Shown here one piece after another: positions 1 to 7,901 of a stretch of DNA of 64,000 bases. Below the pieces are notes generated by a model, which saw only the letters and a program-made list of their open reading frames with translations, had not been told where the DNA came from and did not search any database. Both the position numbers and the translations under genes were made by a program. Source of the stretch: Micromonospora zamorensis (lineage in GTDB: Bacteria > Actinomycetota > Actinomycetes > Mycobacteriales > Micromonosporaceae); assembly GCF_900090275.1 (NCBI RefSeq), contig NZ_LT607755.1, positions 1,054,001-1,118,000 on the forward strand. The letters run 5' to 3'. How positions within the stretch are numbered: position 1 is the first letter of the stretch; each line of letters starts with the position of its first letter.

Positions 1-1204
1 AGACGAACGGCTGGATCAGGCGCCCGGTGCTGCTCTGGATGCCGTGACCGGAGGAGAAGAACGCCTGCTGCCACGTCGGCACCTTGATGGTCGGGTTCAG
101 CTCGACCGGGGCACTCCAGGTGGCGCCGTTGTCCCTGCTGGTGATGTATTGCAGGTGCAGGCTGTTCGGGTCGTTCGCGGTGTTGAGACCGGATGAGCCG
201 GACCAGAAGCTGATGCCCGGCTTGGGGGAGTAGGTGTAGAAGCAGTAGACGACGCCGGTCTTGCGGTCCACCAGCAGGCTGGGGTCGCCCGCTCCCTCGC
301 TCGTGGTGGCGGGGGCGTGGATGATGCGCGGCTGGTCGAAGGTGCGACCGCCGTCGGTGCTGCGGGTCATGGCGATCTGGATGTTGTTGGTGCCGCCACC
401 CAGGTCGTACGAGCCGTTGATCCGGGCGTCGGCGACGGCGATGACGGTGCCGTTGTTGGTGACGGCCATGCCCGGGATGCGGACCGAGGCGGAGGTGCCG
501 TCGTAGCGGCCGTTGGGCCCGTTGAGGTTGCGGATGACGGACTGCGTGCTGATGACCGTCGTGGCGTTCATCTGCGGGGTGCCGGCGGCCAGGCCGCACC
601 CGGCGGTTCCCCGCAGGGTGCTGTCGAAACCGGGGGCGGTGACCCGCAGGGTGTACGTGGTGCCGGCGCCGACCGTCCAGTAGTGCAGGTAGTTGCCGCC
701 GGCGGCGATGGTGCGCGTCCACGGGGATCCGGTGCGCCCGGGCCAGGCGACTGTGAAGTCCCGGGCGGTGGTGGTGCGGTTCTCCACCGCGAGCTGGAGC
801 CGGCCGGCCGTGCAGTCGTAGCTGGCGACCGCGGACATGCCGGTGCCGCAGTGGAAGATGCCGGCGGAGGTGTCGTCCAGTCCGGTCGGCGTGGTCGTGC
901 GCAGCGTGTACGCCGTGCCCGCCGGCAGGGTCCAGTACAGCTCGTTACTGCTGCTGCCGGCGGCGACCGTGCGGGTCCAGGGGGAGTTGGTGCGGCCCGG
1001 CCAGGTGACGGTGAAGGTCTGCGAGGTGGTGCTGCCGTTGGTGAGCCGCAGGTTGAGCCGGCCGGTCGTGCAGTCGGCGCTGGCCGTCGCGCTCACACCG
1101 GCGGGGGCGGCGTGAGCTGGCGTGGCGGGCAGGATCGCGGCCACGCCGAGGACGGCGACCACGACCGCCGTCACTCGGCGCGTCAGTACTCGGACAGGAG
1201 ACAC
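1..1204 (-). CDS. secreted exo-alpha-sialidase (BNR/Asp-box), C-terminus cut by window edge
   Basis: Predicted secreted sialidase removing terminal sialic acid. Translation from the GTG at 1204, preceded by GGAAGG, gives a signal peptide (about residues 1-32, ending PAHA). Two tandem homologous domains of about 75 residues follow (about 43-123 and 130-208), each with a DCTxGRL start, an FTVxWPGRT core and a closing cysteine. Then comes a six-bladed-propeller start with a VRIPG motif (the sialidase RIP motif carrying a catalytic Arg) and Asp-boxes STDGGRTF and SRDNGATW. About 401 residues are visible; the rest of the propeller lies outside the window. The gene is divergent from the GH35 gene and has its own operator-covered promoter. 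The RIP motif plus Asp-boxes make sialidase family GH33 likely; linkage specificity is not readable. It fits the nan operon 36 kb away. Confidence 0.85.
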   Translation of the reverse strand, partial: MSPVRVLTRRVTAVVVAVLGVAAILPATPAHAAPAGVSATASADCTTGRLNLRLTNGSTTSQTFTVTWPGRTNSPWTRTVAAGSSSNELYWTLPAGTAYTLRTTTPTGLDDTSAGIFHCGTGMSAVASYDCTAGRLQLAVENRTTTARDFTVAWPGRTGSPWTRTIAAGGNYLHYWTVGAGTTYTLRVTAPGFDSTLRGTAGCGLAAGTPQMNATTVISTQSVIRNLNGPNGRYDGTSASVRIPGMAVTNNGTVIAVADARINGSYDLGGGTNNIQIAMTRSTDGGRTFDQPRIIHAPATTSEGAGDPSLLVDRKTGVVYCFYTYSPKPGISFWSGSSGLNTANDPNSLHLQYITSRDNGATWSAPVELNPTIKVPTWQQAFFSSGHGIQSSTGRLIQPFV

Positions 1205-1249
1205 GGGGGATGTCCTTCCGGGGACGGGGGTGAGGAACGGAGAACTTAG

Positions 1250-1278
1250 CCATAAGACGTCGGATATCTGACGTCCAA
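1250..1278 (-). promoter_or_regulatory. sialidase promoter with operator filling the -35/-10 spacer
   Basis: Read on the minus strand there is a -35 TTGGAC (1273-1278), a 17-nt spacer and a -10 TTATGG (1250-1255). The spacer is almost entirely a dyad, GACGTCGGATATCTGACGTC at 1256-1275, containing a perfect TCnGAYRTCnGA site at 1260-1271. Binding here would block RNA polymerase, so repression is inferred. The 330-base gap 1205-1534 holds this promoter and the GATGCAA/TTGCATC elements before the GH35 gene. Confidence 0.7.
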
Positions 1279-1385
1279 GACGCTAAGGGGCGCCGGGCGG
1301 GTCGTCAATAGATCGACGCTCGGGTACCCGTGGGCGGCTGCCAGGTGCGGGCGTGCGGGCTCGATTGCGGACGCAGATGATCGAA

Positions 1386-1424
1386 GATGCAAAACGAGCT
1401 TAGATATTTACATCTTGTTGCATC
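1386..1424 (+). promoter_or_regulatory. putative DeoR-type operator upstream of GH35 gene
   Basis: GATGCAA (1386-1392) and TTGCATC (1418-1424) are inverted halves of the palindrome found before the deoR gene at 4064-4080. They are separated by a 25-nt AT-rich stretch and lie about 110 bp upstream of the GH35 start. Regulation of the beta-galactosidase by the adjacent DeoR protein is inferred from the shared element. Confidence 0.5.
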
Positions 1425-1534
1425 GTCTGGCAGGCTCGCTCTACATCGATCATTGTCGACACGCTGGCGACCCGGCCCGTCCCGGCCCTCGGCCGCCGCC
1501 GGCGTGCCGACGATGCCTGTCCGAAGGAGACACC

Positions 1535-3877
1535 ATGCAACGGCGCCAACTCCTCACCCTGGGTGTGCTCAGTCCGTTCGCGGCGATGCTGGCGTCGGGC
1601 GGCCCGGCCGGTGCTGCGGCCGCGGCACAGGTCTTCGGGTTCTCCGCCGATGGCAGCAACTTCCTGCTCAACGGTCAGCCGTTCCAGATCCGCAGCGGGG
1701 AGATGCACCCGTCCCGCATCCCGGTGCAGTACTGGCGTCACCGGATCCAGATGGCCAAGGCGATGGGCATGAACACGATCGCCATCTACGTGATGTGGAA
1801 CCACATCGAGGAACGGCCCGGCGTCTTCGACTTCACCACCGACCGGCGGGACATCGCCGGCTTCATCCGGCTGTGCCAGGCCGAGGGCATGTACGTGCTG
1901 CTGCGTCCCGGCCCCTACGTCTGCGCCGAGTGGGACCTCGGTGGTCTGCCGCCGTACCTGCTGCGCAACCCGAACATCAGGTTGCGGGTCCGCACCGCCT
2001 CCGACCCCAACTACATGGCGGCCGTCACGCGTTACGTCAACGCGCTCGCCGCGCAGGTCAGGCCGCTCATGGTGGCCAACGGTGGGCCGATCCTGATGGT
2101 CCAGATCGAGAACGAGTACGGGTCGTACGGCAGCGACGCCGTCTATCTCGAGGAACTGCGGCAACTGTGGCTGGCCGCCGGGATCACCGGGCCGTTCTAC
2201 ACCGAGGACGGGCTCGGCCAGGTGCAGGGCAACCGAACGGTCGTGGCCGGCGGTGCGATCGCACTCAGCGGTGGTGACGCGGCGGCCATCGCCGCGGCCC
2301 GGCAGTCCTTCCCGACCGTCCCGGCCATGTCCGGCGAGCTCTACACGGGCTGGTTGACGCACTGGAGCGACGGTGGCTTCGCCGGGTCGAACACCGACAT
2401 CTCCACCCAGCTGCGGGGCCTGATGGCCGGCAGGCTGTCGTTCAACCTCTACATGATCCACGGCGGGACGAACTTCGGGTACTCCGCGGGCGCGAACGCC
2501 GCCGACAACGGGACCGGCTACCAGGCGGACATCACCAGCTACGACTACGGCGCGCCGATCAACGAACAGGGCGGCCCGTCGCGGCTGTACCCCACCTACC
2601 GCGAGATCATCGGCACGGCCCTCGGGGTGACGCTGCCGGCCGTGCCCGCGCCGAACCCCACCATCGTGCGTACCGGCGCTCAGGCGGTGGTGCCGACGCC
2701 GTACGCCTCGCTGTGGGACAACCTGCCCGCCGCGCTGTCGACGCAGACGAACCCCCAACCGATGGAGATGTACGGCCAGAACTCCGGCTTCATGCTGTAC
2801 CGCCGGGTCCTGCCCGGCTACACCCGGGCGACGCTGGACATCAGGTCGGTGCGCGACTACGCGACGGTGTTCCTCGACGGCGTGTACCAGGGCGGTCTGT
2901 CCCGGAGCAACCTCCCGGCGGCCTACACGACCCCGCTCGGGGTGACCGTGCAGGACGCGCCGCTGGCGTTGAAGACCTCGGCCAGTGGCAGTCCCACGCT
3001 CGACATCCTGGTGGAGGGCATGGGCCGCAACAACTTCGGTCAGGCCCTGGTCGACCGCAAGGGCATTACGGAACGGGTGTCGCTCGTCGACGCGGGCACC
3101 CTGACCGGCACGTTGACCAACTGGCAGACCCACCTGCTGCCCGTCGACGAGGCGTTCGTGGCCGGCCTCCGTCCGGTGATCACCAACAGCTCGCGGCCCG
3201 GCATCTTCTTCAAGGCCACGGTGAATCTCACCCAGACCGGCGACACGTACCTCGACATGTCCCGGTGGACCAAGGGCGTGGTCTGGGTCAATGGTCGTAA
3301 CCTCGGCCGCTACTGGAAGGTGGGGCCACAGCAGCGGCTCTACTGCCCGGCGCCGTGGCTGCGGGTGGGGGCCAACGAGATCGTCGTCTTCGACCTGCAC
3401 CAGGTGCAGGCGCAGCCGATCTCCTTCGAGGCCACACTGAGCGGCCAGTCGGGCGCCGTCCGCCACACGGTGGTCAACCGGGCCAGCGGCAAGGCCCTCG
3501 ACGTGCCGGACCTGTCCCGGGTCACCGGCGTGCAGTTGATCCAGTGGACCCCCAACGGCGGGACCAACCAGGCGTGGTTGATGGCTGGCGCGGTGGGTGG
3601 CGTCACCACGATGACCAGCGTCAATTCCGGGCTGCTGGCGGACGTCGAGGCCGGCTCCACGGCTGAGGGGGCGCGGGTCATCCAGTGGAGCGCGACCGGC
3701 GGCGGCAACCAGCAGTGGCGGGTCGTCACCGCCACCGGCGACTTCGTGAAACTCGTCAACGTGCAGACCGGCAAGGTCCTCGCCGTGGCCGGCGGGGCCA
3801 CCACCAACGGTGCCGCCATCGTGCAGCAGAGCGACACCGGCAGCGCCTCCCAGCACTGGCGGCTCACCCCGAGCTGA
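1535..3877 (+). CDS. GH35 beta-galactosidase with C-terminal ricin-type lectin domain
   Basis: Secreted retaining beta-galactosidase of family GH35, 780 residues from the ATG at 1535, which has GAAGGAGA upstream. An in-frame extension to 1415 has no ribosome site and crosses the putative operator. The N-terminus has a twin-arginine-like signal (RRQLLTLG). The catalytic barrel shows GGPILMVQIENEY, so Glu194 is the expected acid/base. GELYTGW gives Glu268 as the expected nucleophile, matching the family order and spacing. Accessory beta-sandwich domains occupy about 400-640. Residues about 650-780 form a ricin-type trefoil with QW repeats (IQWTPNGG, IQWSATGG, QHWRL). It would remove terminal Gal exposed after desialylation. 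Followed by a hairpin terminator at 3897. Confidence 0.93.
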   Translation: MQRRQLLTLGVLSPFAAMLASGGPAGAAAAAQVFGFSADGSNFLLNGQPFQIRSGEMHPSRIPVQYWRHRIQMAKAMGMNTIAIYVMWNHIEERPGVFDFTTDRRDIAGFIRLCQAEGMYVLLRPGPYVCAEWDLGGLPPYLLRNPNIRLRVRTASDPNYMAAVTRYVNALAAQVRPLMVANGGPILMVQIENEYGSYGSDAVYLEELRQLWLAAGITGPFYTEDGLGQVQGNRTVVAGGAIALSGGDAAAIAAARQSFPTVPAMSGELYTGWLTHWSDGGFAGSNTDISTQLRGLMAGRLSFNLYMIHGGTNFGYSAGANAADNGTGYQADITSYDYGAPINEQGGPSRLYPTYREIIGTALGVTLPAVPAPNPTIVRTGAQAVVPTPYASLWDNLPAALSTQTNPQPMEMYGQNSGFMLYRRVLPGYTRATLDIRSVRDYATVFLDGVYQGGLSRSNLPAAYTTPLGVTVQDAPLALKTSASGSPTLDILVEGMGRNNFGQALVDRKGITERVSLVDAGTLTGTLTNWQTHLLPVDEAFVAGLRPVITNSSRPGIFFKATVNLTQTGDTYLDMSRWTKGVVWVNGRNLGRYWKVGPQQRLYCPAPWLRVGANEIVVFDLHQVQAQPISFEATLSGQSGAVRHTVVNRASGKALDVPDLSRVTGVQLIQWTPNGGTNQAWLMAGAVGGVTTMTSVNSGLLADVEAGSTAEGARVIQWSATGGGNQQWRVVTATGDFVKLVNVQTGKVLAVAGGATTNGAAIVQQSDTGSASQHWRLTPS

Positions 3878-3896
3878 TGCCCCGGGCGACATGACA

Positions 3897-3921
3897 CCGG
3901 CCGGACCAGCGGTTCGGCCGG
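3897..3921 (+). terminator. hairpin after GH35 gene
   Basis: CCGGCCGGACC and GGTTCGGCCGG form an 11-bp stem with one G.T wobble and a 3-nt loop, 20 nt after the GH35 stop. There is no clear U-run, as is common in high-GC actinomycetes. Confidence 0.5.
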
Positions 3922-4063
3922 GACGGTGAGGGCCGGGCAGGCGACCGGCTGCGGTGCGGCGACCGCAGAGGTCACCTACCGGCCCTCATCGGCACGGGCT
4001 CGCCGACGCGTGATGTCCACCCCGCGCTCCCGGGCCCGCTCCGCCGTGGTGCGGTACGGAACT

Positions 4064-4080
4064 TTGCATCAGGGATGCAA
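4064..4080 (+). promoter_or_regulatory. perfect palindromic operator before deoR
   Basis: TTGCATC-AGG-GATGCAA is a perfect 7-bp inverted repeat with a 3-nt centre, 40 bp upstream of the DeoR-family start codon. Position and symmetry suggest an autoregulatory operator. The same half-sites recur at 1386/1418 and at 4954. Confidence 0.7.
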
Positions 4081-4119
4081 GGATGGGCGCATGGGCGGGC
4101 CGAGCGACCGGAGTGAGAC

Positions 4120-4899
4120 GTGAACCAGCGCGAGCGGTGGCACCGACTCCTGGAGATGGTCGCGGTCGAGGGTCAGCTCGACATCGAATCCACCGCCCGC
4201 GAGCTGGGCGTGAGCACGGCGACCGTCCGACGTGACTTCGACGAGCTCGCCACGCAGCAGTTGGTGACGCGTACCCGGGGCGGCGTGGTCGTCACGAACG
4301 TGTCCTACGACCTGCCGCTGCGCTACAAGGCGGTCCGGCAGGCATCGGAGAAGCAGCGCATCGCCGCGGCAGCCGTCGCACTGATTCCGCCGGGGAGCAC
4401 GGTGGGGCTCAACGGGGGCACCACGACGACCGAGGTGGGCCGGGCTCTCGCGCTGCGCACCGACCCGAACGGGCAGACGACGGCGAACACGGTGGTGACC
4501 AACGCGCTGAACATCGCCCACGAACTCATCGTGCGGCCGCACATCCGGGTGGTGCTCACCGGTGGGACGGCCCGCCCGCAGTCGTACGAGCTGGTCGGCC
4601 GTATCGCGGAGACGATGCTCGCGTCCGTGGCGCTGGACGTGGTGGTGCTGGGGGTGGACGCGATCGACCACCAGCACGGCGCCAGCGCGCACAACGACGG
4701 CGAGGCGGCGGTCAACCACGTCATGGTGACGAGCGCCGCGCGAACGATCGTGGTGGCGGACGCCTCGAAGCTGGGCCGCCGGAGCTTCAACCGGATCTGT
4801 CCGTTGGGCAACATCGACACCCTGATCACCGACAGGGCGGCGGATCCGGAGCAGGTGAGCCTCGTCGAGCAGGCCGGGGTGAAGGTGGTGCGGGTCTGA
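4120..4899 (+). CDS. DeoR-family transcriptional regulator
   Basis: 259-residue cytoplasmic regulator. The GTG start at 4120 has GGAGTGAG upstream. Residues about 1-58 are a DeoR winged helix-turn-helix with the diagnostic STATVRRDFDEL recognition region. The remainder is the DeoRC sugar-phosphate sensor domain (LNGGTTTTEVGRAL near 95-110; VLGVDAIDHQHG near 182). DeoR proteins usually repress and are relieved by a phosphorylated sugar. Its palindrome at 4064-4080 and matching halves near the flanking GH35 and GH31 genes suggest a local regulon of these two glycosidases, distinct from the TCnGAYRTCnGA network. The natural effector could be a Gal or GalNAc phosphate; this is inference. Confidence 0.9.
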   Translation: MNQRERWHRLLEMVAVEGQLDIESTARELGVSTATVRRDFDELATQQLVTRTRGGVVVTNVSYDLPLRYKAVRQASEKQRIAAAAVALIPPGSTVGLNGGTTTTEVGRALALRTDPNGQTTANTVVTNALNIAHELIVRPHIRVVLTGGTARPQSYELVGRIAETMLASVALDVVVLGVDAIDHQHGASAHNDGEAAVNHVMVTSAARTIVVADASKLGRRSFNRICPLGNIDTLITDRAADPEQVSLVEQAGVKVVRV

Positions 4900-4930
4900 C
4901 GCGCGTCTCTCGACGGCAAAGATGGAACTC

Positions 4931-4960
4931 GATGCGAAATCGTCGCCGATTTCTTGCATC
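4931..4960 (+). promoter_or_regulatory. putative DeoR-type half-sites before GH31 gene
   Basis: GATGCGAA (4931-4938) and TTGCATC (4954-4960) lie about 90-115 bp upstream of the GH31 start and repeat the deoR operator halves, the first with one change. Spacing differs from the perfect copy at 4064, so occupancy is uncertain. Confidence 0.45.
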
Positions 4961-5048
4961 TTGAGTCAAGTGGGTGCAGCATCCCTGCTTATCGGCCCTC
5001 GTGAATGTCTGGAGCCGCGTCGACCCCTCACCACACCGGGAGAAATCG

Positions 5049-7826
5049 ATGATCTGGTCATCGCTGCCCGCGTTCCGTCGCCCCCGCACCGCCGTCCGGG
5101 CCGCCGTGGTGGCCCTCATCCTGCTCGCCGCAATGCTGCAAGCCGTACCCGCTCATGCCGGCACACCGGGAAGCGCCACCGGCCTCACGCGGGCCGGGAA
5201 CACGTACACCATCGCCACCAACACGGCCGCCCGCATCCGGGTGACGCTGACACGCGCGGACATCTTCCGCGTCTGGGCGGCACCCAACGGCACATTCACC
5301 GAACCGGCGGCGAACGAGATCACCGTACGGACCGACTTCGGCGGGGTCGCCAGCACGGTGACCGACGACGGCACCGCCTTCCGCATCACCACCGCGGCGG
5401 TGGTCATCCGGATCAACAAGAACCCCCTGACCATGCAGGTCCTCCGCCCGGACGGGCGGCCGGTCTGGCGGGAGGCACAACCGCTGGACTGGTCCGCCGG
5501 CCGGACCACGCAGCGGCTGGTACGCGACGCGGACGAGCAGTTCTACGGCACCGGCCTTCGGCTGGGCGAGTGGGCGCTCCGCGACAAGACGGTGCCCATC
5601 GCCGTGGACAACCAGTGGCGGGAGAACACGAACGCCAGCCCGGCGCCCTTCTACCTGTCCACCAACGGCTACGGCGTCCTGCGCAACACCTGGGCAGCCG
5701 GCTCCTACGGCTTCACCGCACCGGTGACCACCACCCACAACGAGGAACGCTTCGACGCGTACTACTTCGTGGGTGATTCGCTCAAGGCGGTGCTCGGCGC
5801 GTACACCGACGTGACCGGCAAGCCGTTCCTGAGCCCGATGTGGGGCCTCGAACTCGGCAACGCCGACTGCTTCAACGCGTCCAACCCCACCTACCAGGGC
5901 GACCACAACCGGGCCGGGCACCAGCGGACTCCCGACGTGCTGGCGTACGCGCGGGAAGCCCGGGCCAAGAACATGCCGTCCGGGTGGTTCCTGCCCAACG
6001 ACGGGTACGGCTGCGGCTACACCGACCTGCCGTCGACAGTGGCGGGCGCCAAGGCACTCGGCTTCCAGACCGGTCTGTGGACATCCGCCGGGCTCGGGTC
6101 CATCGACTCGGAGGTCGGCACCGCCGGCTCGCGCGGCGTGAAGACCGACGTCGCCTGGGTGGGCGGCGGTTACCGCGACGCGTTCCGTGGTGTGCAACAG
6201 GCTGTGGACGGCATCGAGCGGAACTCCGACGCGCGCCGCTACGTGTGGACCGTCGACGGCTGGGCCGGTAGCCAGCGCAACGCCGTTGTCTGGACCGGTG
6301 ACACGTACGGCCGGTGGGACGACATGCGGTGGACCGTGCCGGCCGTAGCCGGCGCGGGGCTGTCCGGCTTCAACTACGCCACCGGCGACGTCGACGGAAT
6401 CTTCGGTGGCAGCCCGAACACCTACGTGCGGGACCTGCAGTGGAAGTCGTTCACGCCGGCCTTCATGACGATGTCCGGCTGGGGCGCGACCAACCCGGCG
6501 CCCGGCTACCAGGACAAGCAGCCCTGGCGCTATGCCGAGCCGTACCTGTCGATCAACCGCAGGTACCTCCAGCTCAAGATGCGGCTGATGCCGTACCACT
6601 ACACGATGAGCCGCGTGGCCAGCGTGACCGGCGTGCCGGCGACCAGGGCCCTGGTGCTGGAGTATCCCAACGACCCGGTCGCCCGCGGCAACGCCACCGC
6701 CGGGGAGTTCATGGCGGGCGACGCCTTCCTCGTGGCGCCGGTGGTCTCCGACACCGAGTTGCGCGACGGCATCTACCTGCCGGCCGGCACCTGGACCGAC
6801 TACTGGACCGGGCGGGTGTACCAGGGGCCACTCACGCTGAACGGGTACGCCGCACCCCTCGACCGGCTGCCCCTGTTCGTCAAGGGCGGTTCCATCGTGC
6901 CGATGTGGCCGCAGATGAATTACACCGGCGAGAAACCGGTCTCCACACTCACCTACGACCTGTATCCGCGCGGCGCGTCGAGCTTCACCCTCTACGAGGA
7001 CGACGGCATCACCCGCGCCTACCGGAACGGGGCCTATGCCACCCAGCAGGTCCAGATGACGGCGCCGACGTCCGGCACCGGAACGGTCACCGTGGACGTG
7101 GGCGCCTCCACCGGCACGTACGCCGGCAAGCCGTCGTCGCGGTCCTACGAGTTCAGCGTGCACCTGGCGGGTGCTCCGCAGGCGGTCACAGTCGCCGGCC
7201 GGACGCTGCCGCCGCTGAGCACGCGCGCCTCCTACGACTCGGCCAGCAGCGGATGGTTCTACGCGGACGGAGTTCTGTGGATCAAGGCCGGTGCGCGGAA
7301 CACCGCGTTCCAGACCCGGATCGACGGCGCCGTGCTGCCGGTCGCCGGCACCAGTACGACGCCGCCACCGATCCCGAGGGACGGCTGGCGCCTCGTGTAC
7401 GCCGACAGCGAGGAGACCAGCGCGGAGAACGGCGCTGCTACCAACGCCTTCGACGGTAACCCGGCCACCTTCTGGCACACCGCCTGGTCGTCGACGGCCG
7501 CGCCCCTGCCGCACGAGATCCAGATCGATCTGGGTGCCACGTACCGGATGGATGGGCTGCGGTACCTGCCACGGCAGGACGGGGGAGTGAACGGCCGGAT
7601 CGGCCGCTACGAGGTGTACGTCTCGGACAGCCCGAGCAACTGGGGCACCCCGGTGGCGTCGGGGACCTTCGCCGACACGTCGACGCAGAAGGTGGTGCCG
7701 TTCGGCGCTTTCCGCAGCGGCCGGTACGTGCGGCTGCGGGCACTGAGCGAGGCTGGCGCCCGGGGTCCCTGGACGACGATGGCCGACCTGGCGATCACCG
7801 GAACCCCGGTGACGTCGGGGAGCTGA
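5049..7826 (+). CDS. secreted GH31 glycosidase with F5/8C domain, alpha-GalNAcase-like
   Basis: 925-residue secreted retaining alpha-glycosidase of family GH31. The ATG at 5049 with GGGAG upstream is preferred over an extension to 4974 that lacks a signal peptide. The signal peptide ends near QAVPAHA. The N-terminal beta-sandwich precedes the barrel. The nucleophile region reads KTDVAWVGGGY (Asp367 candidate) and the acid/base region VWTGDTYGRW (Asp418 candidate). The C-terminal 150 residues are a discoidin/F5-8 type C module (NAFDGNPATFWHT, PHEIQIDLG). A DVAWVG nucleophile loop plus an F5/8C tail resembles the GH31 group acting on alpha-GalNAc rather than ordinary alpha-glucosidases; I recall this from the family and could not check it. 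It fits the GalNAc catabolic operon at 11740. A hairpin at 7834 follows. Confidence 0.85.
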   Translation: MIWSSLPAFRRPRTAVRAAVVALILLAAMLQAVPAHAGTPGSATGLTRAGNTYTIATNTAARIRVTLTRADIFRVWAAPNGTFTEPAANEITVRTDFGGVASTVTDDGTAFRITTAAVVIRINKNPLTMQVLRPDGRPVWREAQPLDWSAGRTTQRLVRDADEQFYGTGLRLGEWALRDKTVPIAVDNQWRENTNASPAPFYLSTNGYGVLRNTWAAGSYGFTAPVTTTHNEERFDAYYFVGDSLKAVLGAYTDVTGKPFLSPMWGLELGNADCFNASNPTYQGDHNRAGHQRTPDVLAYAREARAKNMPSGWFLPNDGYGCGYTDLPSTVAGAKALGFQTGLWTSAGLGSIDSEVGTAGSRGVKTDVAWVGGGYRDAFRGVQQAVDGIERNSDARRYVWTVDGWAGSQRNAVVWTGDTYGRWDDMRWTVPAVAGAGLSGFNYATGDVDGIFGGSPNTYVRDLQWKSFTPAFMTMSGWGATNPAPGYQDKQPWRYAEPYLSINRRYLQLKMRLMPYHYTMSRVASVTGVPATRALVLEYPNDPVARGNATAGEFMAGDAFLVAPVVSDTELRDGIYLPAGTWTDYWTGRVYQGPLTLNGYAAPLDRLPLFVKGGSIVPMWPQMNYTGEKPVSTLTYDLYPRGASSFTLYEDDGITRAYRNGAYATQQVQMTAPTSGTGTVTVDVGASTGTYAGKPSSRSYEFSVHLAGAPQAVTVAGRTLPPLSTRASYDSASSGWFYADGVLWIKAGARNTAFQTRIDGAVLPVAGTSTTPPPIPRDGWRLVYADSEETSAENGAATNAFDGNPATFWHTAWSSTAAPLPHEIQIDLGATYRMDGLRYLPRQDGGVNGRIGRYEVYVSDSPSNWGTPVASGTFADTSTQKVVPFGAFRSGRYVRLRALSEAGARGPWTTMADLAITGTPVTSGS

Positions 7827-7833
7827 TCCCCGC

Positions 7834-7875
7834 GTGGCCAGTCGGACAGGGTTGCCGGCCTGTCCGACGGGCCAC
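7834..7875. terminator. bidirectional terminator between convergent GH31 and GH20 genes
   Basis: GTGGCC-A-GTCGGACAGG pairs with CCTGTCCGAC-G-GGCCAC: a 16-bp stem with one internal mismatch and an 8-nt loop, placed 8 nt after the GH31 stop and 27 nt from the GH20 stop. Confidence 0.75.
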
Positions 7876-7901
7876 GGCCAGTACCGGGACCGAAAACGGG
7901 A

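Noticed and set aside
317..1249. 310-residue plus-strand reading frame
   Set aside because: It is antisense to the sialidase, low in complexity (Gly/Arg/Val-rich), and has no motif; high GC keeps this frame open.
1415..1534. N-terminal extension of the GH35 gene
   Set aside because: It starts inside the DeoR-like half-sites without a ribosome site; the ATG at 1535 has GAAGGAGA and a Tat-type signal.
1400..3892. 830-residue minus-strand frame over the GH35 gene
   Set aside because: Mirror frame of a gene with perfect GH35 catalytic motifs; no ribosome site and no recognisable domain.
5058..7514. 818-residue minus-strand frame over the GH31 gene
   Set aside because: Shadow of the GH31 coding sequence; composition typical of antisense high-GC frames.
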